A stretch of 24,480 nt of DNA from a bacterium (GTDB lineage: Bacteria > UBA9089 > CG2-30-40-21 > SBAY01): contig JBFLYA010000038.1 of assembly GCA_040757115.1 (NCBI GenBank), forward strand, positions 1 through 24,480, written 5' to 3'. The notes beneath the pieces were generated by a model, which searched no databases, was not told the origin of the DNA, and was given only the letters and a program-made list of their open reading frames with translations. This document shows positions 14,986 to 22,655 of this stretch, one piece after another. The first letter of the stretch is position 1, and each line of letters starts with the position of its first letter. The position numbers and the translations under genes were made by a program.

Positions 14986-16739
14986 GAATTTTCTAAAATC
15001 TTATATATTCTATATCCAACTTTTTCTGCCAAAAATTTATATTCTTTTTCAACCCTATTAATATCAATATTTCTTAGCCTTAGATCTGGCTCGCCAATAA
15101 TGAAGTAATCAATATCCCATTTTTTGATACAATCTAATATAGTTTCCATATTTTCATTAGGAGTAAAGAATCCTTTTCTACCAGTCCAATAAGCAATGGC
15201 ATGGGCATCGCAAATCATAATCTTTTCATCTGACCCTGTATTATCTTTAATCCAGGAATATAATTTTTGTTCTGGAATCTCCTTTTGGCTGTATCTGTCA
15301 TAAACAACATATATAGACTGCAAGATTAAAATAATACCGATAAGAGAAATAAGTATTTTTCTATTTATGATTATATTTATTCCAAATATCCCTAATAATA
15401 CACAATGTGATATTAAAAAGCCTGTATATCCTGCCCGGGGTCCCGATACACATAAACAGATTATCAATCCTAAATAAAATAAAGATGGAATTAGTTTTGT
15501 TGACCATTTGATTATACCATAGAGGACTACTATCAATAAAGGGTATGATAGAAATCCTGCAAGTGCCGCATTTAGTCTTACAGGATTCCAGAGAGCCTGC
15601 ATATCCCAGGTTGAAAATGTAATTGAATATGGTCTGGGCAAAAAGGTCAGGTAGAGACTCCCTATTTTAGTCTGAAGAAAGGTGATGGGATTCAATATAA
15701 ATTCAAGATAGGATTTAAGTGTTGGAGGATTGAGGGTCAGGAATTCTTGCCATGTTCTCGTGATTGAGATATATTTACCAGATGTATGGACAGGATTCCC
15801 AAAGATTAAATAATTCCTTATGAGCCACGGAGATATGAGCAATAAAAAGATAAATATTGGATAGAAATATGACGCCTTTATTTGTATCTTCCTATTTTTT
15901 ATAACCTCAAATATTACCTTCCTATCCCTAATTAATTCAATTAAAATTAATGATAAAATCAGGAATAAAGAAGCTGGATGTAAAAGATAAGAGCCAGCTC
16001 CTATAATTGCAACATAATTCCAGTCTCTTTTTAAATAAAGATAAAAAAGGCACAGGGAAAAATATACACAAGAAGAAGGACCAGTTATCTCAAAGGGACC
16101 AGATAGGAAACAAGGATTTATGGTTATTAAAAGTATAGTTGAGTAAATGGCGCAGTTTTCACTATATAATTTTTTAGCAATAAGGTAAATTGGTAAAAGT
16201 ATTGAAACAATAAATAATACTAGAACCAATTTTGCCACTTCAAAAGATTGACCAAATATAGAGAAAACAAAACCTAAAATTAAATTAAATAGTGGCGGTC
16301 TATATTGGGCATAAAATGCCTTATCAATTCCTTGCCAATAACTCTCCGTAAACGGTAATACTACCCAGGCTTTATCGGTTAAGAAACTTTTTGCAAGCGA
16401 GATATGCCAATATGAATCCCCGCTTATGGGAAATTTTGATATCGTTGACACACTTGCGTAGAGGATTAAAGTTATCCCAAAGATAAGTAATAATTTTCCC
16501 GGGATATTAAAATCTGGTCTTCTAAAAAATAAGGTAATAAGAGACAAAGGGAAAACGGCTAATGACCACAGGATTGGAATTTTAAAGAGATGAAGAACAA
16601 CAGCCAGTCCTGCATACATCAGGATAGAAAAGCCAAATGAAAAGCAAAATCTTTCTTCACCTTGAAATTTCTTGCTTGAAATCAAATAACCTGGTAGATA
16701 AAACAAAATAAATAGAATAAGTATCTGGATAATAAACAT
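14973..16739 (-). CDS. GT39-like membrane glycosyltransferase (ArnT/PMT-type)
   Basis: About 588 residues from Met at 16739, preceded by GGGAG. The longer reading from 16790 adds 17 residues encoded by a GGTAACTGG repeat and is unlikely. It is a polytopic protein with around a dozen hydrophobic helices. The first extracytoplasmic loop has GDSYWHISLAKS, and YRPPLFNLILG follows, matching the dolichyl/undecaprenyl-phosphate-sugar transferase layout with an Asp in loop 1. A soluble C-terminal part (about 510-585) follows the last helix. It probably moves a sugar from a lipid carrier to a lipid or protein at the outer face of the inner membrane. The last three codons (Val-Val-Ser) and stop come from MITE M1. 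Removing the element and one duplication copy gives ...KILENSGSST, so the insertion changed only the extreme tail. Confidence 0.75.
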   Translation of the reverse strand: MFIIQILILFILFYLPGYLISSKKFQGEERFCFSFGFSILMYAGLAVVLHLFKIPILWSLAVFPLSLITLFFRRPDFNIPGKLLLIFGITLILYASVSTISKFPISGDSYWHISLAKSFLTDKAWVVLPFTESYWQGIDKAFYAQYRPPLFNLILGFVFSIFGQSFEVAKLVLVLFIVSILLPIYLIAKKLYSENCAIYSTILLITINPCFLSGPFEITGPSSCVYFSLCLFYLYLKRDWNYVAIIGAGSYLLHPASLFLILSLILIELIRDRKVIFEVIKNRKIQIKASYFYPIFIFLLLISPWLIRNYLIFGNPVHTSGKYISITRTWQEFLTLNPPTLKSYLEFILNPITFLQTKIGSLYLTFLPRPYSITFSTWDMQALWNPVRLNAALAGFLSYPLLIVVLYGIIKWSTKLIPSLFYLGLIICLCVSGPRAGYTGFLISHCVLLGIFGINIIINRKILISLIGIILILQSIYVVYDRYSQKEIPEQKLYSWIKDNTGSDEKIMICDAHAIAYWTGRKGFFTPNENMETILDCIKKWDIDYFIIGEPDLRLRNIDINRVEKEYKFLAEKVGYRIYKILENSVVS

Positions 16740-16751
16740 TTTAATATCTCC

Positions 16752-16810
16752 CTTATGTTTGGTAACTGGTAACTGGTAATTAGTTACCAATCACCAGTTA
16801 CTAATTACCC
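16752..16810. repeat. GGTAACTGGTAAC short-repeat palindrome
   Basis: TTTGGTAACTGGTAACTGG faces CCAGTTACTAATTACC, forming a palindrome of GGTAACTGG units in the gap between two genes. A shorter relative occurs at 18237-18272. Confidence 0.5.
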
Positions 16811-16821
16811 CATTAACTCTT

Positions 16822-17763
16822 CTAATCAAAAATCCCTTTTCTCGTTAATGCCTGGATAAATCTATTAATTATAGGCAATCTTGACACTTTAATTGATTTT
16901 ATCGCCTCTTCTTCCTTTATCATTACTTCCATCTCTATTTCTTGTAATTTATGAATATAGTTAGTCAAATACTCATCTTCCTTACCTTCACCTCTCTCCA
17001 CAAAGACCTGTAACTTTTCTAATTCATCTTTATCGAGCCAGATACCGTGATTTTTTCTACAGTGGTCAATTATCACTCCTGAGGTATAGCTATAATTTAC
17101 CCGTTCCATTAGATGTCCACAAATGGGACAGAGAAGAGTATCAACTAATTCATGGGGACGTGAGATTTTAGCGTCTTCTTTGTTTGCGGTTATTTCGGGA
17201 AAATGCTCTTGAGTGAACTTTTTCTCTCTGATTTTGAGTATTTGATAGAGTTCATCGCTATCACACCAGATACCACCGCAAATTTTACATATATCAGTTT
17301 TTACGCCTTCGTAATCTATCTCCATTAATTGCTTATGACATCGAGGGCAATCTTTTGTTCCTAATAAAACATCCTTCTCATGAGTCTGCTCTATTCTTTC
17401 TAATGAATTATCATGTTCTTCCATAACTATCTGAATCTTTTCTAACTCACCTTGATTAAACCATAATCCATCTTTTTGAGGACATCGGTCGAGTATAACC
17501 CCAGTATTAATGGCGTAATTAAACTTTTGCATCTGTGAACCACATTTAGGGCAGTTATGGATTTTACCTTTTCCTGCATCTACTCCAATAGACTGAAAGG
17601 TAGTAATTCTTTCTTCTTCACTAAAAGGTGTTTGTCTTCTATCTATTATGGGGCTTAATTCTCCATAATCTAACCAATTCCCGCCGCAGTTATTACAGGA
17701 ATCAATCACTATCCCTTCATACTCCCTTTCTACTAATTCTGAATGACACTCTGGACAAATCAT
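16822..17763 (-). CDS. protein with four TFIIB-type zinc ribbons
   Basis: A 313-residue cytosolic protein made of four zf-TFIIB-like repeats at about 1-40, 69-113, 137-177 and 210-255. They alternate in type. Repeats 1 and 3 have the pattern CPxC...CxxCGGxW (CNNCGGNWLDYGEL; CKICGGIWCDSDEL). Repeats 2 and 4 have CPxC...DxC and lack the fourth Cys (DRCPQKDGLWF; DHCRKNHGIWL), though a His could substitute in repeat 4. The ABAB order indicates duplication of a two-ribbon ancestor. A charged helical linker and tail follow. No function is known for the family; nucleic-acid or protein binding is likely. AGGAGG precedes the start. Confidence 0.8.
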   Translation of the reverse strand: MICPECHSELVEREYEGIVIDSCNNCGGNWLDYGELSPIIDRRQTPFSEEERITTFQSIGVDAGKGKIHNCPKCGSQMQKFNYAINTGVILDRCPQKDGLWFNQGELEKIQIVMEEHDNSLERIEQTHEKDVLLGTKDCPRCHKQLMEIDYEGVKTDICKICGGIWCDSDELYQILKIREKKFTQEHFPEITANKEDAKISRPHELVDTLLCPICGHLMERVNYSYTSGVIIDHCRKNHGIWLDKDELEKLQVFVERGEGKEDEYLTNYIHKLQEIEMEVMIKEEEAIKSIKVSRLPIINRFIQALTRKGIFD

Positions 17764-17787
17764 TTTTTATGCCTCCTTTTTTGCTAT

Positions 17788-18229
17788 AGTTTCGTGATTT
17801 TTAGAAGATTGAAATCCCCTGAAAACACAAGGAAGAGGAATTATTGCAAAGTTATGGCTAAACCATGAGTTGCAAAAAATAGTGAGTGAATTACAAAATT
17901 CCAAATCACAAATTCCAAATTACAAATAAATTCCAATGACCAAAAATCAAAATTCCAAACAAAAGAAGGAGAAGTGCTTTTCAATGAGGCAATAGAATTA
18001 AAGAAAAGTTATATTCCCCTCTTGAGAGGGGTTAGAGGTGTGTCCTTCAATTATTGAAAAACCTAAATCTGACATTATTGAGCAAAATATTCAACTCCCT
18101 TTAACAAAATTGATAAAGCAATAGGTTTTGGAATTTGGTGCTTGGAATTTATTTGGAATTTGTTATTTGAAATTTGGAATTTATATTGCAAGGTTATGGT
18201 TAAACCATGATGAATAAATTCACGAAACT
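17788..18229. mobile_element. 442-bp inverted-repeat element with AGTTTCGTGA termini (M3)
   Basis: Perfect ends AGTTTCGTGA (17788-17797) and TCACGAAACT (18220-18229). Inside both ends is a TTGCAA(A/G)GTTATGG(C/T)TAAACCATGA block, itself palindromic around ATGGTTTAACCAT. Then arms of AATTCCAAATCACAAATTCC-type units face TTGGAATTT-type units. The centre has CCCCTCTTGAGAGGGG and no convincing ORF. It fills most of the 607-bp gap before tyrS. A lone copy of its end lies at 19557-19573. No clear target duplication was found. Confidence 0.55.
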
Positions 18230-18370
18230 CCAGTTTTTGGTAATTTGGTAACTAAATTACCAGTGACTAATTATCATTCACCAATGTCCTTATCTCTTAT
18301 AATCTTCTGCTATACGCAGGTTAATACAATTTTGGATTTTCGATTGGATAACTCCAAAATCAAAAGTGAC

Positions 18371-19516
18371 TTAAGTGGATACTAACTTAATAAATCCTTT
18401 TTTCCCAACCTGAAGGATTTTCGGCAAACTTAAATCTATTTCAAAATCTACCTGTGCTATTCTTTTTTGGTCTATTTTAACGCCTCCTTGCATAATTAAT
18501 CTTCGTGCCTCACTTTTGCTTGGAGCTAATTTAGTCATAACAATAACCTCTATCAATCCAATAAAAGGCTTATTCACCTTGAATTCAGGTATTTCTTCAG
18601 GCAATTCCTTATCACGAAATATCCGTTCAAATTCTTCGTCCTGGCTTTTTGCTTCAGATTCATCATAATAGCACTTGACTATTTCCTTAGCTAATAGTTT
18701 TTTTGCCTCTTTTGGATGGAGTGATTTTATCTCATCTAAAGAAATATTTGTAAGCAATTCAAAGTATTTGGGCATAATGGCATCGGGGATAGACATCAAT
18801 TTACCAAACATTTCTTTTGGAGAATCGAGGATGCCGATATAATTGCCGTAACTTTTACTCATTTTCCGCACGCCGTCAGTTCCTTCTAACAACGGCATCG
18901 TCATAACAACTTGCGGTTGTTGACCATAATTTTTTTGCAGTTGTCTTGCGACTAAAAGATTGAACTTTTGGTCTGAGCCACCTAATTCTACATCTGCCTT
19001 GACGATAACCGAGTCATATCCTTGAAGTAAAGGATATAGAAATTCAACAATGGTAATTTCCCTTCCTGCGGCATAGCGTTTCTCAAAATCATCCCGTTCT
19101 AACATTCGAGCAACCGTGTAGCAACCTGCAAGTTTCATTATTTGGGCACAATCAAGTTTTTCTAACCAGCGGCTATTGAAAACTACCTCTGTTTTATCTT
19201 TATCCAATATCTTAAATACTTGTTGTTGATAAGTTTTAGCATTTTGTTCAATTTCCTGAGAGGATAATGGTTTTCGGGTTTCATTTCTCCCGGATGGGTC
19301 TCCGATTCTTGCTGTAAAATCACCGATAATGAATATAATTTTATGTCCTAATTCCTGGAATTGGCGTAATTTTCGCAGGATAACCGTATGCCCCAGGTGA
19401 ATATCAGGGGCAGTTGGGTCTGCTCCAAATTTTATACGGAGAGGTGCATTGAGCTTTTTAATAAATTCCTCTTCTGATATTATTTCTTCTACACCGCGTT
19501 TAATTTCGTCTAACAA
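18371..19516 (-). CDS. tyrS: tyrosyl-tRNA synthetase, TTG start
   Basis: A 381-residue class I synthetase that charges tRNA-Tyr. Class signatures are HLGH at 40-43 ([18 protein letters not shown]) and KMSKS near residue 220 ([10 protein letters not shown]), with a C-terminal S4-type RNA-binding segment ([17 protein letters not shown]). The sequence follows the TyrZ-like branch. TTG at 19516 is the only plausible start: an in-frame TAG lies six codons upstream and no ATG fits the conserved N-terminus ([16 protein letters not shown]). No Shine-Dalgarno is seen, and the promoter puts the transcript start almost at the codon, so the mRNA may be leaderless. Confidence 0.95.
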   Translation of the reverse strand: MLDEIKRGVEEIISEEEFIKKLNAPLRIKFGADPTAPDIHLGHTVILRKLRQFQELGHKIIFIIGDFTARIGDPSGRNETRKPLSSQEIEQNAKTYQQQVFKILDKDKTEVVFNSRWLEKLDCAQIMKLAGCYTVARMLERDDFEKRYAAGREITIVEFLYPLLQGYDSVIVKADVELGGSDQKFNLLVARQLQKNYGQQPQVVMTMPLLEGTDGVRKMSKSYGNYIGILDSPKEMFGKLMSIPDAIMPKYFELLTNISLDEIKSLHPKEAKKLLAKEIVKCYYDESEAKSQDEEFERIFRDKELPEEIPEFKVNKPFIGLIEVIVMTKLAPSKSEARRLIMQGGVKIDQKRIAQVDFEIDLSLPKILQVGKKGFIKLVST

Positions 19517-19525
19517 TTTATTATA

Positions 19526-19554
19526 ACTATACTAAATTTTTTGCTTTTTGTCAA
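19526..19554 (-). promoter_or_regulatory. consensus-like sigma70 promoter of tyrS
   Basis: TTGACA (19554-19549), a 17-base spacer and TATAGT (19531-19526) on the minus strand. The predicted start, about 7 nt after the -10 box, falls near 19519, three bases before the TTG codon. That leaves no room for a T-box leader. Confidence 0.7.
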
Positions 19555-19556
19555 GT

Positions 19557-19770
19557 ATAGTTTCGTGAATTTTTCCACCTGTGCAGTCGTAGGCTGTTAA
19601 ATTAAGTTAAACATTTCGCTCCTACGGAGCTGAATTCTTTAAGGATTATCATAATCTACAAATATATCACTCCTAACGGAGTTTAAAAATATATTCAGCC
19701 CTGTAAGGGCGAGATGTTTATAGATTTATCGTCTCAACATCAAATTAGCTCCGTAGGAGCGATATGTTTA
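19557..19770. repeat. REP-like palindrome cluster plus lone AGTTTCGTGA end
   Basis: Four short hairpins: GCTCCTACGGAGC (19618-19630), CTCCTAACGGAG (19670-19681), GCCCTGTAAGGGC (19698-19710) and GCTCCGTAGGAGC (19748-19760). The first reads AAACATTTCGCTCC...GGAGCTGAAT; the third and fourth are the same unit inverted (AAACATCTCGCCC and AAACATATCGCTCC on the minus strand). This is the paired-REP/REPIN arrangement. The cluster begins with a copy of the M3 terminus. No gene is seen. Confidence 0.6.
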
Positions 19771-19788
19771 TTGAGAAAGTTATAAATA

Positions 19789-20029
19789 TTGTAACCGTTC
19801 AGGCTATATATCAAAAGTGTAAGAAAGGGGATAAGGAGATAAGAGTGATATGGAGATAAGATAATAGAAATAGATTGAAATTTATAGAAATAGGTAGAAA
19901 TTGATTGTGGAAAACAACAAATTTCCATAAATTTCTATTAGTTTCTATTAATTTCAATTTTTTTAATAATATCTCCCTATCTCCTTAATCTCCACATCTC
20001 CTTTTGTTACACCACCTGAACGCTTACAA
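19789..20029. mobile_element. MITE, GTAAsCGTTCAGG family (E2)
   Basis: A 240-bp imperfect palindrome with ends TTGTAACCGTTCAGG and CCTGAACGCTTACAA. Inside are AGTGTAAGAAAGGGGATAAG and AAATAGATTGAAATTTATAG modules, facing inverted partners on the other side (CTCCTTTTGTTACACC). Its first 126 bp are identical to the element entering the window's right edge (24354-24480). It encodes nothing. Confidence 0.75.
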
Positions 20030-20044
20030 GTTCACATTAGTATT

Positions 20045-20097
20045 GTTGATAGTTGATGGTTGATAGTCTATGAAACTATCAACTATAAACTATCAAC
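20045..20097. repeat. GTTGATAGT hairpin
   Basis: Two 23-nt arms made of GTTGATAGT-like units (20045-20067 and 20075-20097), complementary with two mismatches and separated by 7 nt. It stands between MITE E2 and the ccdA-like gene. Apart from this and a possible gene remnant to about 20293, the gap to 20379 holds nothing recognised. Confidence 0.6.
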
Positions 20098-20159
20098 CCT
20101 GTTGCTATATCTGTTCTATGAGAAATTTTCGTTAATAACTTACTATTATGTATTTAGAG

Positions 20160-20293
20160 AACGCTATACTAAATACCTTGTCCACCAGGCAATAAAATGG
20201 ATAACCTGGCGGATGAGGGATGCCCAGCAGGAAGGATACAGAGAGCATATCGCCGCTGTCATGGAAGCCAATAGTTGGGGTAGGCGTTTTTAA
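20160..20293 (+). pseudogene. possible plus-strand gene remnant
   Basis: The 3' half of a 77-codon ORF reads like real protein (YLVHQAIKWITWRMRDAQQ, then EGYREHIAAVMEANSWGRRF), in DNA richer in GC than its surroundings. The 5' half is repeat-derived (it starts in the GTTGATAGT hairpin). It is probably the tail of a lost gene; I do not recognise the family. Confidence 0.2.
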
Positions 20294-20379
20294 ATAGGTA
20301 AAAAAACGATAAAGAATATAACGGAGGCAATTAGCATCACCTTAGATTGTTTGAACGAACAATTTTCTTTAGTCATTGT

Positions 20380-21096
20380 TTAGCCACCAGTAATCATTCC
20401 CGTAACCATTCCCAGCTTGTCGGCGAATATCATTATCCCGATGAGGATAAGCAGGATACCGCTGAAGATAGAAATTGGTCTTAAATAGCGTTTCATCCAG
20501 TTAAAATGGGTCAAAAAGGCAGACAGCCCTAATGAAACAATGAGAAAGGGGAGTCCAAGCCCTAAGGAATAAGATGAGAGGAGAATAATCCCTGAATAAA
20601 CATTATCTGAAGTAGCGGCATAGATAAGAATAGCGCCAAGTATAGGACCTATACAGGGAGTCCAGCCAGAAGCAAAGGCTAATCCGACTAAGAAAGAGCC
20701 CAGATAGCCAAAGGGTTTGTTTTTAAGGTGGACACGCTTTTCTTTTTGGAGTAAGTTGAGTGGGACAAGGCCGGTTATATGGATGCCAAAAAGGATAATT
20801 AAGATTCCGCCTACCTTTTGAATAATAAGCTTATAAGTGATTAAAAACTTGCCGATTAAGGTTGCCCCTGCCCCTAAGAAGATAAAAATCAAGGAAAAGC
20901 CAAGAATAAATATAAGGGAATTAAAAAAAAGCCGCCTTTTAATCACGGTTTGATTTTCGTTCATTTCTTCAAAAGACAAACCGGTAATAAAAGCCAGATA
21001 TGAAGGGATGACCGGTAAGACACACGGAGAAAAAAATGATAATAATCCGGCGATAAAGGCAATAATTATGTTTACATCTTGTGCTGTGCTGTTCAT
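20380..21096 (-). CDS. ccdA: CcdA/DsbD-like transmembrane thiol-disulfide transporter
   Basis: A 238-residue membrane protein with six predicted helices. It moves reducing equivalents from cytoplasmic thioredoxin across the membrane to extracytoplasmic thioredoxin-like proteins, for example in cytochrome c maturation. The two functional cysteines sit in the expected motifs: Cys25 in FFSPCVLPVIPSYLAF and Cys147 in ASGWTPCIGPILGA. Gly- and Pro-rich helix 1 and the second repeat (GFLxG-type) match the LysE/DsbD superfamily. Length is that of stand-alone CcdA, with no fused thioredoxin domain. AAAGGAA precedes the ATG. No cytochrome c genes are adjacent, so the partner is unknown. Confidence 0.92.
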   Translation of the reverse strand: MNSTAQDVNIIIAFIAGLLSFFSPCVLPVIPSYLAFITGLSFEEMNENQTVIKRRLFFNSLIFILGFSLIFIFLGAGATLIGKFLITYKLIIQKVGGILIILFGIHITGLVPLNLLQKEKRVHLKNKPFGYLGSFLVGLAFASGWTPCIGPILGAILIYAATSDNVYSGIILLSSYSLGLGLPFLIVSLGLSAFLTHFNWMKRYLRPISIFSGILLILIGIMIFADKLGMVTGMITGG

Positions 21097-21177
21097 CTTG
21101 ATTCCTTTCTAAGCCGCTTTGGCATCTCTATCCGATAAAGGTAATAATTCGGAGGCTAATTTAACCACAAAGGGCAC

Positions 21178-21467
21178 AAGTAACCGTTCAGCCACAGAGG
21201 CACAGAGTTCACAGAGAATTAAGGGAATTAGTCACAAATGGACACGAATTAACCTGTGACATTCGATAAATGTAGTGCGAACCTTTAGGTTTGCCTTCCG
21301 GTTTGCCAGAAGCGAGGCTAAAACCTCGCACTACAAATCTTTTTGTTGTTCAAGGAGATTCGGGTTCATTCTCGTTAGATAGTAAAACATCTAACGGGAT
21401 TCATTCGTGATTATATATTCCCTCTGTGTTCTCTGTGACTCTGTGGCTATATCCTGAACGGTTACGG
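21178..21467. mobile_element. composite MITE, GTAACCGTTCAG termini (E4)
   Basis: Ends AAGTAACCGTTCAG and CCTGAACGGTTAC; next come GCCACAGAGGCACAGAG and its inverse CTGTGACTCTGTGGC. Two further hairpins are nested inside: TGTAGTGCGA/TCGCACTACA (21271-21335) and CGTTAGAT/ATCTAACG (21373-21398). It fills most of the 480-bp gap between the ccdA-like gene and hisH; nothing coding is seen there. Confidence 0.65.
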
Positions 21468-21580
21468 GCACAAATGATTTTCACAAAGTCCACAAAGTGA
21501 AAAACTATCATTCTTTCTCCCACTATGGGGTGGTATATCGTATTTCTCGCACCGATTACCCCCTGTTCCACTTCATAGGG

Positions 21581-22201
21581 TTAAATAGTTACCTGATTTA
21601 AAAAGTTTTTTAGCAGGTTTAATCCGAGTGTCTGGCTCTTTTCAGGATGAAATTGGGTGCCAAAAACATTCTCTTTACAAACCATCGAGGTAAATTTTAT
21701 CCCATAATCAGTTGTCGTCGCAATAATTGCTTCATCTTCAGGGTTGACATAATAAGAATGCACAAAATAAAAGTAAGAATTATCTGGAATGCCATCTAAT
21801 AAAGATACTTTTGCCTCCTGTGCCTTCTGGATAGTATTCCAGCCAATATGTGGGACCTTTAGAGTTTCTGGAAATTTAAGGACATCTCCATAAAGGATAT
21901 TTAATCCTTCGCACTCGCCATATTCATAACTTTTATTAAATAGCAGTTGCATTCCCAGACAAATACCTAAAAATGGCTTACCTGATTCTATGACCCTATG
22001 AATGATAGTATCAAGTTGTAAGTTTTTTAATTGAGTCATTGCATCTTTAAATGCACCTACGCCGGGTAAAATCACGGCTGAGGCAGTAACAATTTTAAGT
22101 GGAGAATTGGTAACTATCACCCTGCCACCCATCTTCTCAATCGCCTTTTGCACACTCCGTAAATTACCCATTCCGTAGTCAATGATTGCAATTGGTGTCA
22201 T
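21581..22201 (-). CDS. hisH: imidazole glycerol phosphate synthase, glutaminase subunit
   Basis: A 206-residue class I glutamine amidotransferase that releases ammonia from glutamine for HisF in step five of histidine synthesis. The catalytic triad is visible: Cys81 in FLGICLGMQLLF and His185/Glu187 in GTQFHPEKS. The N-terminal IAIIDYGMGNLRSVQ and the LPGVGAF oxyanion loop are diagnostic. ATG 22201 is chosen because AAAGGGGTG precedes it; an in-frame TTG at 22219 overlaps that site. hisF, its obligate partner, is not in the window, and hisH is flanked by MITEs on both sides, so the his genes are scattered (hisG lies 17 kb away). Confidence 0.95.
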   Translation of the reverse strand: MTPIAIIDYGMGNLRSVQKAIEKMGGRVIVTNSPLKIVTASAVILPGVGAFKDAMTQLKNLQLDTIIHRVIESGKPFLGICLGMQLLFNKSYEYGECEGLNILYGDVLKFPETLKVPHIGWNTIQKAQEAKVSLLDGIPDNSYFYFVHSYYVNPEDEAIIATTTDYGIKFTSMVCKENVFGTQFHPEKSQTLGLNLLKNFLNQVTI

Positions 22202-22278
22202 TTTTTCACCCCTTTCCAATATTGAGCTCTCTCAACATCTCCAGAGCTCGGATTTGACTGAAGTTTAAAAGCATTTTT

Positions 22279-22634
22279 GGTGGTGTCTGAAAATAACTCT
22301 AATAGTGAAATCTATTCAGATTTGGTGTCCAAAAGGAATTTCCTCCAAAGAGCAAAATGCAAAAAGCAAATATAAAAATTACATATCAAAATGTAAAATT
22401 ATCTCTTTCCTTTCAGCGTTAAAATACTTGAAGCAAAGATATTACCAAATTCCTCCAACTCTTTGAGAAACCCTGTTACTTCCTCTTTGAAATTTGATTT
22501 GTAATTTTGCATTTTGATATTTATATTTGATATTTAATATTTGATATTTAATATTTATTTGTTGTCTCTCCCAAATCCTATTTTGCAGAACCCTATACAC
22601 TATTTTAACCTTTATGCTAGATTAAGACACCACC
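22279..22634. mobile_element. 356-bp MITE with GGTGGTGTCT termini (M2)
   Basis: Shares its outer 58 bp on the left (two mismatches) and 39 bp on the right (one mismatch) with M1 at 14786, but has an unrelated core of AAATGCAAAAAGCAAAT- and TTGATATTTAATATTTG-type repeats. Flanks GCATTTTT and AAATTTCC are not a duplication, so the insertion is old or rearranged. It starts about 80 nt upstream of the hisH start and ends 22 nt after the stop of the FHA gene. Confidence 0.75.
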
Positions 22635-22655
22635 AAATTTCCTACAAAAGTGTGG

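Noticed and set aside
19517-19800. T-box leader for tyrS
   Set aside because: The promoter lies within 40 nt of the start codon and no specifier or antiterminator structure fits; upstream hairpins are REP units beyond the promoter.
19789-20029. CRISPR array
   Set aside because: Repeated AGAAATAG- and GGAGATAAG-like words are irregular, inverted across a centre and identical in another copy, so it is a MITE.
20380-22201. A histidine operon around hisH
   Set aside because: No hisF, hisA or other his gene adjoins it; the neighbours are a ccdA-like gene and MITEs.
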